This document shows, piece after piece, positions 38,419 to 48,000 of a stretch of 64,000 nt of DNA. The position numbers were made by a program, and so were the translations under genes. Origin of the DNA: Bradyrhizobium lupini (GTDB lineage Bacteria; Pseudomonadota; Alphaproteobacteria; Rhizobiales; Xanthobacteraceae); contig NZ_CP162553.1 of assembly GCF_040939785.1 (NCBI RefSeq), positions 1,364,001 through 1,428,000 on the forward strand, read 5' to 3'. The notes below the pieces were generated by a model. That model was not told the DNA's origin. It saw only the letters and a program-made list of their open reading frames with translations, and did not search any database. The first letter of the stretch is position 1, and each line of letters begins with the position of its first letter.

Positions 38419-39696
38419 ATGACAAAACACACCTATATTCCCCGCACCACCAACTACACCCTCAATCCCGGCGACGAGCTCAACGACCTCAGGATGTCGG
38501 ACCAGGTCCGGCCGCTCTACGATCACGTCAGGAAGTTCATCCGCGACACCGTCGAGCCGATGTCGATCGAATTCGCCAAGGCCGGCGAAGGCAAAGAGGA
38601 TCGCTGGAGCTTCACGCCGAAGCAGCTCGAGGTGCTGGAGAAGGCCAAGAACAAGGCCAAGCAGGAAGGCCTCTGGAACTTCTTCCTGCCCGACGACGAG
38701 ACCGGCCAGGGCCTGAAGAATCTCGACTACGCCTATATCGCATCCGAGCTCGGCAAGAGCCCACTGGCATCGGAGAGCATGAACTGCTCGGCGCCTGATA
38801 CCGGCAACATGGAGGTGCTGGAGCGCGTCGGCACCAAGGAGCAGAAGGAGAAGTGGCTGAAGCCGCTGATGAACGGCGAGATCCGCTCCGCCTATGTCAT
38901 GACCGAGCCGAACGTCGCCTCCTCCGATGCCAAGAACATCTCGACGAGCGCAAAGCTCGTTGGCGACGAATGGGTCATCAACGGCGAGAAGTATTACATC
39001 TCCGGTGTAGGCGATCCCCGCTGCAAGATCCTCATCGTGATGGTGAAGACCAACCCGGATGCGGCGCCGAGCAAGCAGCAGTCGCAGATTCTGGTGCCGC
39101 GCGACACGCCCGGCGTCGAGGTGCTCGGTCCCATGTACGTGTTCGGCCAGGACCACGCGCCGCGCGGCCACATGCACATGCGCTTCAACAACGTGCGCGT
39201 GCCCAAGGAGAACATTCTGCTCGGCGAAGGCCGCGGCTTCGAGATCTCGCAGCTTCGGCTAGGCCCGGGCCGCATCCATCACTGCATGCGCACTATCGGC
39301 AAGGCCGAGAAGGCGCTCGATTTGATGGTGCAGCGTGGCCTCACCCGTGAAGCCTTCGGCAAGAAGATCGCCCATCTCGGCGGCAACATGCAGATCATCG
39401 CGCAGGCGCGCTGCGAGATCGAGGCGATGCGGCTGATGGTGCTGAAGGCCGCCAAGGCCATGGACGTGCTCGGCAACAAGGAGGCCCGCGTCTGGGTCTC
39501 CATGGTCAAGGCCATGGTGCCGGAGCGAGCCTGCAAGATCATCGACCAGTCGATCCAGATGCACGGCGCCACGGGCATCTCGCACTGGACCCCGCTCGCG
39601 GAGATGTATCAGGACGTGCGCCATCTCCGCTTCGCGGATGGTCCGGACGAGGTGCACTGGATGGTGGTGGGACGCCACGAGCTGAGCATGGCGTGA
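38419..39696 (+). CDS. ACAD11/LvaC-like acyl-CoA dehydrogenase
   Basis: 425 residues from MTKHTYIPRT with GGGAGGAAC before the ATG; a longer in-frame start is rejected. Segments EPNVASSDAKNI, GEGRGFEISQLRLGPGRIHH and RFADGPDEVHW are characteristic of the ACAD10/ACAD11 dehydrogenase domain; the usual catalytic Glu turn reads ADGPDEVH, as in ACAD11. In that group the enzyme works on 4-phosphorylated acyl-CoAs after the APH-type kinase and yields the 3-hydroxyacyl-CoA. The kinase homologue is 2.5 kb away (34937). It is convergent with yghU. Confidence 0.9.
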   Translation: MTKHTYIPRTTNYTLNPGDELNDLRMSDQVRPLYDHVRKFIRDTVEPMSIEFAKAGEGKEDRWSFTPKQLEVLEKAKNKAKQEGLWNFFLPDDETGQGLKNLDYAYIASELGKSPLASESMNCSAPDTGNMEVLERVGTKEQKEKWLKPLMNGEIRSAYVMTEPNVASSDAKNISTSAKLVGDEWVINGEKYYISGVGDPRCKILIVMVKTNPDAAPSKQQSQILVPRDTPGVEVLGPMYVFGQDHAPRGHMHMRFNNVRVPKENILLGEGRGFEISQLRLGPGRIHHCMRTIGKAEKALDLMVQRGLTREAFGKKIAHLGGNMQIIAQARCEIEAMRLMVLKAAKAMDVLGNKEARVWVSMVKAMVPERACKIIDQSIQMHGATGISHWTPLAEMYQDVRHLRFADGPDEVHWMVVGRHELSMA

Positions 39697-39713
39697 ACAA
39701 CTGCCTCTCTTCC

Positions 39714-39737
39714 CCTCTCCCCGCACGCGGGGAGAGG
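39714..39737. terminator. Stem-loop between convergent genes
   Basis: CCTCTCCCCG and CGGGGAGAGG form a 10-bp perfect stem around CACG, 17 bases after the dehydrogenase stop and just past the end of yghU. It is placed to terminate either gene. Confidence 0.6.
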
Positions 39738-39745
39738 CGAAGGGG

Positions 39746-40627
39746 CTACGACGCGGCCACCTCGCCGATCTTGTCCTGCGTCTTGGTCTCGAAATCGCTA
39801 GCGTCATGCCGCTCGTGAAGCTGGCTGGCGGGATCTCCGGAGACACGGTTGACCATGCGGCCGCGCTTGACGGCCGGGCGCTTGGCGATCTGGTCGGTCC
39901 AGCGCTGCACGTGCTTGTAGTCCTGCACGGACAGGAATTCGCCGGCGCCGTAGACCAGCCCCTTGGCGAGCGCGCCGTACCAGGGCCACACCGCCATGTC
40001 GGCGATGGTGTATTCGCTGCCGGCGAGATATTCGTTGTCGGCGAGCCGGCGGTCGAGCACGTCGAGCTGCCGCTTGGTCTCCATCGCAAAACGATCGATG
40101 GCATATTCGATCTTGGTCGGCGCGTAGGCATAGAAATGGCCGAAGCCGCCGCCGAGATAGGGCGCGCTGCCCATCTGCCAGAACAGCCACGACATCGCCT
40201 CGGTGCGGCTCTTGATGTCCTTCGGCAGGAAGGCGCCGAACTTTTCGGCGAGGTAGAACAGGATCGAGCCGGACTCGAACACCCTGATCGGCTCCGGGCC
40301 GGAGCGGTCCATCAGGGCCGGGATCTTGGAATTCGGATTGATGTCGACAAAGCCGCTGCCGAACTGGTCGCCGTTGCCGATTCTGATCAGCCAGGCGTCG
40401 TACTCCGCGCCCTTGTGGCCGAGCGCCAGAAGCTCCTCCAGCATCACGGTGACCTTGACGCCGTTCGGCGTCGCCAGCGAATAGAGCTGGAAGGGATGCC
40501 TGCCGACCGGCAGCTCCTTGTCGTGGGTGGGACCGGCGATGGGACGGTTGATGCTGGCGAACTGCCCGCCGTTCTCCTTGTTCCAGGTCCAGATTTTCGG
40601 CGGCACGTAGGCGGGGGTGTCGGTCAT
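39746..40627 (-). CDS. yghU: Glutathione-dependent disulfide-bond oxidoreductase YghU
   Basis: 293 residues, similar over its whole length to E. coli YghU: KIWTWNKENGGQFASINRPI, THDKELPVGRHPFQLYSLAT, FESGSILFYLAEKFG, FLPKDIKSRTEAMSWLFWQ, GGGFGHFYAYAPTKIEYAID and LHERHDASDFETKTQDK. It is a Nu-class GST-like enzyme that binds two glutathiones and reduces disulfides. Its connection to the surrounding acyl-CoA genes is not evident. ATG at 40627. Confidence 0.95.
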   Translation of the reverse strand: MTDTPAYVPPKIWTWNKENGGQFASINRPIAGPTHDKELPVGRHPFQLYSLATPNGVKVTVMLEELLALGHKGAEYDAWLIRIGNGDQFGSGFVDINPNSKIPALMDRSGPEPIRVFESGSILFYLAEKFGAFLPKDIKSRTEAMSWLFWQMGSAPYLGGGFGHFYAYAPTKIEYAIDRFAMETKRQLDVLDRRLADNEYLAGSEYTIADMAVWPWYGALAKGLVYGAGEFLSVQDYKHVQRWTDQIAKRPAVKRGRMVNRVSGDPASQLHERHDASDFETKTQDKIGEVAAS

Positions 40628-40933
40628 GGGGAGGGCTCCGGCGAAAAAGATGCGTCTGCATTAATTAGCCCACGGACGGCCGATGGCAAGCCCTGCCGGC
40701 CCTGCGTCCGGCGCGGGCCTCGCGACCGCGTCATGCATCCGACGTAGCCGAGGACGGCCATCACGAGAAGCCGCATCTGTCAGAGCCGGGCGTACGGCTT
40801 CGCGCAACACGGCGTGTGCACGCAAGATGCGCTGCCAAATCCGGATTGGCATAGCGCAAGACGATGGTCTAGCGTCGACGAGCCTTCGCTCAAGATTGCG
40901 ACAACAGCAACGCGAGGCCGCCGGGAGAGAACG
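40628..40933. other. 306-bp divergent intergenic region
   Basis: Between yghU and the nitronate monooxygenase-type gene. It must carry two promoters, but no convincing -35/-10 pair or palindrome was found by eye. No gene, repeat or RNA was recognised. Confidence 0.5.
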
Positions 40934-42067
40934 ATGAAATCGCCGATCTGCGACATGCTGGGCATCGATTTCCCGCTGCTCGCCTTCAGCCATTGCCGCG
41001 ATGTCGTCGCGGCTGTCAGCCGCGCCGGTGGGTTTGGCGTATTGGGTGCTACCGTGCACACGCCGGATACGCTCGAACGCGAGCTGAGATGGATCGACAA
41101 GCACGTTGACGGCAAGCCCTACGGTATCGACGTGCTGATCCCCGAAAACATCTCGACTGCGGGCGAGAAGGACGTCACCTGGAAGAGCCTTGAGGGGCGC
41201 GTGCCACAGGAGCACCGCAACTACACGCGCAATCTCCTGAAGAAATACGACATCGAACTCACGACCACCGAGGTCGCCGACAACCAGCCGCAGCCGTTCG
41301 ATGGCAGGACCGCGCTGGAGCTGCTGGAGGTCTCGTTCAACCACCCGATCCGCCTGATCGCCAATGCGCTCGGCGTGCCGCCGAAGGCCATGATCGAGAT
41401 GGGCAGGAAGCACGGCGTGCCGGTCGCGGCCCTGGTCGGCGCCAAGGAGCACGCGCTGCGCCAGGTCGCGGCCGGCGTCGATATCCTCGTGGTCCAGGGC
41501 ACCGAAGCTGGCGGCCATTGCGGCGAGGTCTCGACCATGGTGCTGGTGCCCGAGGTGATCAAGGCGATCAAGAATATCCGCGACGTGCCGGTGCTGGCGG
41601 CCGGCGGCATCATGACGGGACGACAGATGGCGGCCTGCATGGCGATGGGTGCCGCGGGCGCCTGGACCGGCTCGGTGTGGCTTGCGACCGTCGAGTCCGA
41701 GACCACGGAGATCTTTCGCGAGAAGATGATCGCGGCATCGTCGCGCGATGCGGTGCGCTCGAAGGGCCGCACTGGAAAGCCGGCACGGCAACTTCGTTCG
41801 GTCTGGACCGACGCCTGGGAGCGCGCAGCCGAGAGCCCCGGCGCATTGCCGATGCCGCTGCAAAGTATCGTCAGCCGCGACGCCTTCAACTCGATCGACC
41901 GCGCCGCGGCGGGCGGCAACGCCAAGGCGCGCGATCTCGTGAGTTACTTCGTCGGCCAGGGCGTCGGGCTGATCGACAGCGTGAAGTCGGCCGGTGCGGT
42001 GGTGCAGGAGTTCAAGGAAGAGTTTGCCGAAGCCGTCGAGCACATGAATGCGCTGGTGGCGGAGTGA
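40934..42067 (+). CDS. Nitronate monooxygenase/2-nitropropane dioxygenase-family flavoprotein
   Basis: 377 residues from MKSPICDMLG with GGGAGAGAAC before the ATG. The TIM-barrel FMN site is visible: LAFSHCRDVVAAVSRAGGFG at the start, QGTEAGGHCGEVST phosphate-binding loop, and AAGGIMTGRQMAACMAMGA. The family includes nitronate monooxygenases and FabK-type enoyl reductases, and many members are uncharacterised. Position next to a thiolase-like gene suggests a role with acyl-CoA substrates, inferred only. Confidence 0.86.
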   Translation: MKSPICDMLGIDFPLLAFSHCRDVVAAVSRAGGFGVLGATVHTPDTLERELRWIDKHVDGKPYGIDVLIPENISTAGEKDVTWKSLEGRVPQEHRNYTRNLLKKYDIELTTTEVADNQPQPFDGRTALELLEVSFNHPIRLIANALGVPPKAMIEMGRKHGVPVAALVGAKEHALRQVAAGVDILVVQGTEAGGHCGEVSTMVLVPEVIKAIKNIRDVPVLAAGGIMTGRQMAACMAMGAAGAWTGSVWLATVESETTEIFREKMIAASSRDAVRSKGRTGKPARQLRSVWTDAWERAAESPGALPMPLQSIVSRDAFNSIDRAAAGGNAKARDLVSYFVGQGVGLIDSVKSAGAVVQEFKEEFAEAVEHMNALVAE

Positions 42068-42079
42068 TTGCCACACACC

Positions 42080-42156
42080 GTCATTGCGAGCGCAGCGAAG
42101 CAATCCAGACTACCATCGCGGAAAGACCCTGATTGCTTCGCTACGCGCGCAATGAC
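42080..42156. repeat. Inverted repeat, family B
   Basis: GTCATTGCGAGCGCAGCGAA, CAATCCAGA in the left arm, and the closing GCGCAATGAC. Second copy of the family at 16120-16204. It lies in the gap between two tandem genes. Confidence 0.85.
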
Positions 42157-42182
42157 AAAAAACTGACATCGTGAATTGAAGC

Positions 42183-43700
42183 ATGACAGATAAGAAGCAT
42201 ACCCCCGAAGACCGCATCCCCGTCATCGTCGGCGTCGGCGAGATCGTCGACCGTCCCAAGGAGGTCACCGATGGCCTCGAGCCGCTCGACCTGCTCGAAC
42301 AGGCGCTGCGGCGCGCGGAAGCAGATGCCGGCGCAAAGCTGCTCGACGAGGTGCAATCGCTCGATATCGTCAACTTCCTGAGCTGGCGCTATCGCGATCC
42401 GGAGAAGCTGCTGGCGCAACGGCTCGGCATCACGCCTTCGCATTGCTATTACGGCCCGGTCGGCGGCGAGAGCCCGATCCGCTACATCCACGAGGCAGCA
42501 AAGCGCATTGCGCGCGGCGAATGCAGCGTCGCTGCGGTTTGCGGCGCGGAGGCACAGTCGACGGCGACCAAGGCGGAGCGCGCCGGGGCAAAGCTGCCAT
42601 GGACCCCGTTCGCCCACGACGTCGAGGAGCCGAAGCGCGGCGCGGCGTTCCAGAAGCCGCTGGCCGTGAAGCTCGGCGTGTTCCGCCCCGTCACCGTCTA
42701 TCCGTTCTACGAAGCGGCATCGTCCGCCCATTGGGGACAGACGCCGCGCGAGGCTATGGCAGAGTCAGGCGTGCTGTGGTCGCGCTATTCGGAAGCTGCC
42801 GCGCAAAACCCAAATGCCTGGCTGAAGCGGCGCTATGCGCCGGAGGAGATCACGACACCGACGGCGGACAACCGCCTGATCGCCTGGCCCTACAACAAGC
42901 TCATGGTTGCCAACCCGAGCGTCAACATGGGCGGTGCGCTGCTGCTGACCAGCCTCGCCAAAGCGCGTGCGGCCGGCATCGCCGATGACAGACTGGTCTA
43001 TCCGCTCGGCGGCGCCTCGGCCGAGGAGCCGCGCGACTATCTCTTGCGCGACCAGTTTTACGAGAGCCATCCGCAGAACGCCGTTTTGAAGGCCGTGATG
43101 GATCTCGCCGGCGGCGACGGCAGGAAGTTCGACGCGATCGAGCTCTATAGCTGTTTCCCGTGCGTGCCCAAGATGGCGCGGCGGACGCTGGGCCTAGGCG
43201 CGGACGTGCAGCCGACCGTGACTGGCGGCCTCACCTTCTTCGGCGCGCCGCTCAACACCTACATGACGCACGCGGCCTGCGCGATGGTCCGGCGCGTGCG
43301 CGACGGCGCAAAGCTCGGCCTGCTCTACGGCCAGGGCGGCTTCGTCACCAAGCATCATGCGCTGGTGGTGTCGAAGGCGCCGCCGCGTGAAGCATTGGCA
43401 CAGGAGACGAGCGTGCAGGCGGCGGCGGACAGCAACAAGCGCGCGGTGCCGGAGTTCGTCACGGATGTCTCAGGCAAGGGCAAGGTGGAGAGCTTTACGG
43501 TGCTCTACGGCCGCGGCGGCGAGGTCGAGCATGGCGTGGTGATGCTGCGGACGGAAAACGATAGGCGCACGCTGGCGCGGATTCCCGCGAGCGATGCGGC
43601 AACGCTGGCGCATCTGCTCGACATGGATCGCACGCCGGTGGGTTCGCTCGGCGAGATCACGATGACGGTAGATGGCGTGCCGGAATGGAGGGTGGCGTAG
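42183..43700 (+). CDS. Thiolase-like protein (TLP1 type) lacking the nucleophilic cysteine
   Basis: 505 residues: a thiolase-fold part (about 1-390) and an extra C-terminal domain (about 395-505, FVTDVSGKGKVESFTVLYGRGGEVEHGV). Where thiolases have the acyl-accepting Cys, this protein reads GPVGGESPIR with Glu96. The C-terminal CxG loop reads LYGQGGFVTKH, also without Cys. GGLTFFGAPLNTYMTHA resembles mycobacterial thiolase-like protein 1, which likewise lacks catalytic residues and has an added OB-like domain. It is unlikely to be a real acetyl-CoA acetyltransferase despite the name such genes usually get. CoA-ester binding is plausible. Confidence 0.85.
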   Translation: MTDKKHTPEDRIPVIVGVGEIVDRPKEVTDGLEPLDLLEQALRRAEADAGAKLLDEVQSLDIVNFLSWRYRDPEKLLAQRLGITPSHCYYGPVGGESPIRYIHEAAKRIARGECSVAAVCGAEAQSTATKAERAGAKLPWTPFAHDVEEPKRGAAFQKPLAVKLGVFRPVTVYPFYEAASSAHWGQTPREAMAESGVLWSRYSEAAAQNPNAWLKRRYAPEEITTPTADNRLIAWPYNKLMVANPSVNMGGALLLTSLAKARAAGIADDRLVYPLGGASAEEPRDYLLRDQFYESHPQNAVLKAVMDLAGGDGRKFDAIELYSCFPCVPKMARRTLGLGADVQPTVTGGLTFFGAPLNTYMTHAACAMVRRVRDGAKLGLLYGQGGFVTKHHALVVSKAPPREALAQETSVQAAADSNKRAVPEFVTDVSGKGKVESFTVLYGRGGEVEHGVVMLRTENDRRTLARIPASDAATLAHLLDMDRTPVGSLGEITMTVDGVPEWRVA

Positions 43701-43705
43701 CTCTC

Positions 43706-43796
43706 GTAGGGTGGGCAAAGGCGCTCTTGCGCCGTGCCCACCAATCTTTTAGGATCGCAGAGAGATGGTGGGCACACTTCGCTTTGCCCACCCTAC
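43706..43796. repeat. Inverted repeat, family H (GTAGGGTGGGCAAAGGCG type)
   Basis: GTAGGGTGGGCAAAGGCGC on the left, its near-complement ending GCTTTGCCCACCCTAC on the right, and inner GTGCCCACCA / TGGTGGGCAC arms that are exact complements. It separates the convergent thiolase-like and efflux-adaptor genes. Confidence 0.85.
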
Positions 43797-43806
43797 GAAA
43801 CCGAGG

Positions 43807-45009
43807 CTACCCCTTCGGCGCCTGCTTCTCCGACGCCGTCGCGGGCTTGCCCTTGGCGCCGGCGCCGGTCACGCGGACCTGGTCGCCGTCGGAGAGGCCG
43901 TCCGGTGGTGCCGTGATGACGCGGTCATCCGCTGCAATTCCCGAGGCGAGCTCGATCTCCTTGCCAAGATCGCGGGCGATGGTCACGGGCTTGAACAGGA
44001 CCTTGTCGTCCGGACCGACGGTTGCGACGCGCAGGCCGCTGCCGTTGAAGATCAGCGCACTGGCGGGAATGCTGAGCGGCGCGGCGTCGCGCTGCAGGCT
44101 GAGCTTCACGCTAGCATAGCCGCCGGGCATCAGCTCGCCTGAGGAATTGTCGAGACCGAGCTGCATGCGCGTCGTGCCGGAGGCGACGTCAACCGCCTGC
44201 GAGGAGGCCTCCACCGCCGCCTGGAAGGTCCGGTTCGGATACTCCGGCAGCACGATGGCGGCCTTGGCGCCGATCTTGATCGCGGGCACGTAGTTCTGGG
44301 GCACGTTGATGTAGACGCGCAGCTTGGTGATGTCGGAGACCACGAACATTGCCGGGCCCGAGCCGCCGCCTGAATTGATCAGCGCACCGACGTCGGTGTC
44401 GCGCGCCGTGACCACACCGTCAAACGGAGCGGTGATCTTCTTGTAACCGGCCAGCGCTTCGAGGCGCTCGACGTTGGCCTGGCCCGAGCGAACCGCCGCG
44501 TTCTTGTTGGAGAGATCGGCGGTACGCTCGTCGATCTCCTGCGCGGAGACGAAGTTGGAGGCGACCAGCGTCTTGCGGCGGTTGAGGGTGGCTTCCGACA
44601 GCCTGGCGCTGGACTGCTGGCTGGCGAGGTCGGCGCGGGCCTGAAGCAGTTGCTGGTCGAGGTCGGGCGCCTCGATCTCGGCGATCACCTGACCGGCCTT
44701 CACCCGCGCACCGATGTCAGCGCTCCAGCTTTTGAGATAGCCGGGAACACGGGCAAAGATCGGCGCGCGATAATAGGCTTCGAGACGGCCCGGCAAGTCG
44801 ATGGTCGCATTGAGAGCCTTGGCATTAGGCAGCGTCACCGCGACGCTGGGAACAGCCTGGTCATCGGTCCATGCCTTCAATTTGGAGCCCTGCTCCTCGC
44901 GGGCGCGGATGCCGGTGCCCACGACCAAGCCGGCCGCGATTAGCGCCACCACGCCGAAAATGCCCAGTTTCCGGTGCGACACCGGGGAGCGGGGTTCAGT
45001 GGGCGACAT
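43807..45009 (-). CDS. RND efflux periplasmic adaptor subunit
   Basis: 400 residues. One N-terminal membrane segment (LGIFGVVALIAAGLVVGTGI, about 14-33), lipoyl/barrel-sandwich halves (VPGYLKSWSADIGARVKAGQ and KKITAPFDGVVTARDTDVG) around an alpha-hairpin rich in Gln/Ala, then beta-barrel and membrane-proximal domains. It links the permease to an outer-membrane channel. It starts within the last 14 bp of the permease gene, so the order is permease then adaptor, the reverse of the usual arrangement. No outer-membrane factor gene is nearby. Confidence 0.93.
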   Translation of the reverse strand: MSPTEPRSPVSHRKLGIFGVVALIAAGLVVGTGIRAREEQGSKLKAWTDDQAVPSVAVTLPNAKALNATIDLPGRLEAYYRAPIFARVPGYLKSWSADIGARVKAGQVIAEIEAPDLDQQLLQARADLASQQSSARLSEATLNRRKTLVASNFVSAQEIDERTADLSNKNAAVRSGQANVERLEALAGYKKITAPFDGVVTARDTDVGALINSGGGSGPAMFVVSDITKLRVYINVPQNYVPAIKIGAKAAIVLPEYPNRTFQAAVEASSQAVDVASGTTRMQLGLDNSSGELMPGGYASVKLSLQRDAAPLSIPASALIFNGSGLRVATVGPDDKVLFKPVTIARDLGKEIELASGIAADDRVITAPPDGLSDGDQVRVTGAGAKGKPATASEKQAPKG

Positions 45010-48000
45010 GCGGGGGCTCCAGGGAGGCGGCGCCTTTGGCGCCTTGCTTCTTGTGTACCATACTGAACACCACGGGAACGAACATCAGCGTGGCGAAGGT
45101 TGCAAAGATCAGGCCGCCGATCACGGCACGGCCGAGCGGCGCATTCTGCTCGCCGCCCTCGCCGAGCCCCAGCGCCATGGGCGCCATGCCGATGATCATG
45201 GCGAGCGCGGTCATCAGCACCGGGCGGAACCGGACGAAGCCGGCTTCGAGCGCCGCGGCGATGGGATCGCCGAGCTCTTCGTAGCGCTCGCGGGCGAACG
45301 AGATCACGAGCACGCTGTTGGCGGTGGCAACGCCCATGCACATGATCGCGCCGGTCAGCGCCGGCACCGACAGCGTCGTCTCGGTGGCGAACAGCATCCA
45401 GACGATGCCGGCGAGTGCTGCGGGCAACGCCGTGATGATCACGAAGGGATCGGACCAGGACTGGAAGTTCACGACGATCAGGAAATAGATCAGGACGACC
45501 GCGCCGAGCAGGCCGAACAACAAGCCGGTGAAGGCGCTGTTCATGGTCTGCACCTGGCCGAGCAGCACCACGGAAGAGCCTTTCGGCACCTCCTTGGCGG
45601 TGTCGGCGATCACCTGGCGGATGTCGGTCGCGACCGCACCGAGATCGCGGCCCGAGGTCGTGGCGAAGATCTGCACCATCGACTGGATGTCGTATTGCGA
45701 GACCACCGCGCTCGAAGTCGATCGCTTGATATCGGCGATGCCGCCGAGGATCGGCGACTGCGAATTGCCGGCCGCCGTGATCGGCAACGTCTGAAGCGCG
45801 CTGAGCGAATCCATCTGGTATTGCGGCGTCTGCATCACGATCGAATAGGATACGCCGTTGTCCGGATTGAGGTAGTAGGTCGGCGCCACCTGCGAGGAGC
45901 CGGCAAGGTTGACCACGAGACTGTTGGTGACGTCACGCTCGGTCAGCCCGACATACTGCGCGCGGGTGCGGTCGACATCGATATTGAAGGTCGGATTGTT
46001 CGGTGACTGCTGGATGCGCGCATCGGCGACGCCGGGAATCCTGCGAACCTTGGCCAGCAGATTGTTGGCATAAACGAAGTTGGCGCTGATATTGGCGCCG
46101 CGGATCTGCAGGTCGATCGGCGCCGGCGCGCCGAAGTTCAGGATCTGGCTGACGATGTCGGCCGGCAGGAAGGCAAAGCTGACGCCGGGGAACAGCCGCG
46201 GCAATTGCTCACGCAGCACGCGCACATGCTCTTCGGTCGGCTTGTGGCCTTCCTTCAGCTTGATCTGGATGTCGCCATCCTGCGGGCCGATCACGCCGGT
46301 GTTGACGTAGGTCATGTTGATGCCGGAGATCGGCATGCCGATGTTGTCGGTCAGCGTTTCGATCTCACCCGGGATCAGCTTGCGGATCGCCTTCTGCACG
46401 TCGGCGAGCTGGTTCGCTGTCTCCTCGACGCGGGTGCCGACCTGGGTGCGGACGTGCATCAGGATGTTGCCGGCATCGACCGCGGGGAAGAAGTTGCGTC
46501 CGAGGAACGGGACCAGCGCGAAGGACGCGCCGACCACGCAGAGGAAGCCGATCACGAACACCGGACGGTGCGCGAGCGCGAGCCCGAGGAAATTGTGGTA
46601 GCCGCCGCGAATGCGCTCGAAGCGAGCCTCGAAACCGCGCTGGAACCAGACCAGTGGATTGCGCGACTTCGGCGGACCGTTCTCGTGATGGACATGCGCC
46701 TGCAATAAATAGTTCGCCATGGTCGGCACCAGCGTGCGCGACAGCAGGAACGACCAGATCATCGCGAACATTACCGCTTCCGCCATCGGCACGAACAGGA
46801 AGCGCGCCACGCCGGTGAGGAAGAACATTGGCACGAACACGATGCAGATGCAGAGCAGCGAGACGAAGGCCGGCGTCACGATCTGGTTGGCGCCGTCGAG
46901 GATCGACTGCTCGACCGGCTTGCCCTGCTCCAGATGGTAGTTGATGTTCTCGATCGTGACCGTGGCATCGTCGACGAGGATGCCGACCGCGAGCGCCAGG
47001 CCGCCGAGCGTCATGATGTTCAGCGTCTCCCCGATCGCCGACAGCATAATGATGGCGCCGAGCACCGAGAGCGGGATCGAGACCGCAATGATCACAGTCG
47101 AGCGCCAGCTGCCGAGGAACAGCAGGATCATGACGCTGGTGAGCAGCGCCGCGATCACGCCCTCGAACGCGACGCCTTCGATGGCGCCGCGGACGAACAC
47201 CGACTGATCGCCGATGAAGCCGATCTTGAGCGCGTCCGGCAGCTGGTCCTTGACGTCGATCACCTTCTGCTTGATGCCCGCGATGATGTCGAGCGTCGAG
47301 GTCGCGCCCGCCTTCAGCACCATCATCAGCACCGAGCGGTTGCCGTCGACATGGACGATGTTGGTCTGCGGCGGGTTGCCGTCCCTGACGGTCGCGACGT
47401 CGCGCACATAGACCATCGCGCCGTTGACGGTCTTGATCGGCAGATTGCCGAGCTCCTCGATCTTCAGCGGCGAGTTGTTGAGCTGGATGATGTATTCGAA
47501 CTGCCCGATCTTCTGGGTGCCGACCGGCGTGATCAGGTTCTGGGCCGCGAGCGCGTTGGCGACGTCCTGGCCGGACAGGCCGCGGGCCTGGAGCGCGGTC
47601 GGGTCGAGATCGATCTGGACCTGGCGCTGCTTGCCGCCGAATGGGTACGGGATCGCGGCGCCAGGCACGGTGACCAGCGGCGTACGGAGCTGGTTGATGC
47701 CGATATCGGCGAGGTTCTGCTCGGTCAGCCCGTCACCCGACAGCGCCACCTGGACGATCGGCACGGTGGAGGCGGAGTAGTTCAGGATCAGAGGCGGCGT
47801 CGCGCCCGGCGGCATCTGCTTGATCAGCGTCTGCGAGATCGCGGTGACCTGCGCGTTGGCGGTGCGGATGTCGACGTTCGGCTGGAAGAAGATCTTGATG
47901 ATGCCAAAGCCATTATAGGAATTGGCGGTGATGTGCTCGATGTCGTTGACCGTTGTCGTCAGCGCGCGCTGGAACGGCGTGGTGATGCGGCCCGACATCT

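Noticed and set aside
42183..43700. Ordinary acetyl-CoA acetyltransferase
   Set aside because: The nucleophilic Cys site reads GGESP and the C-terminal Cys loop also lacks Cys.
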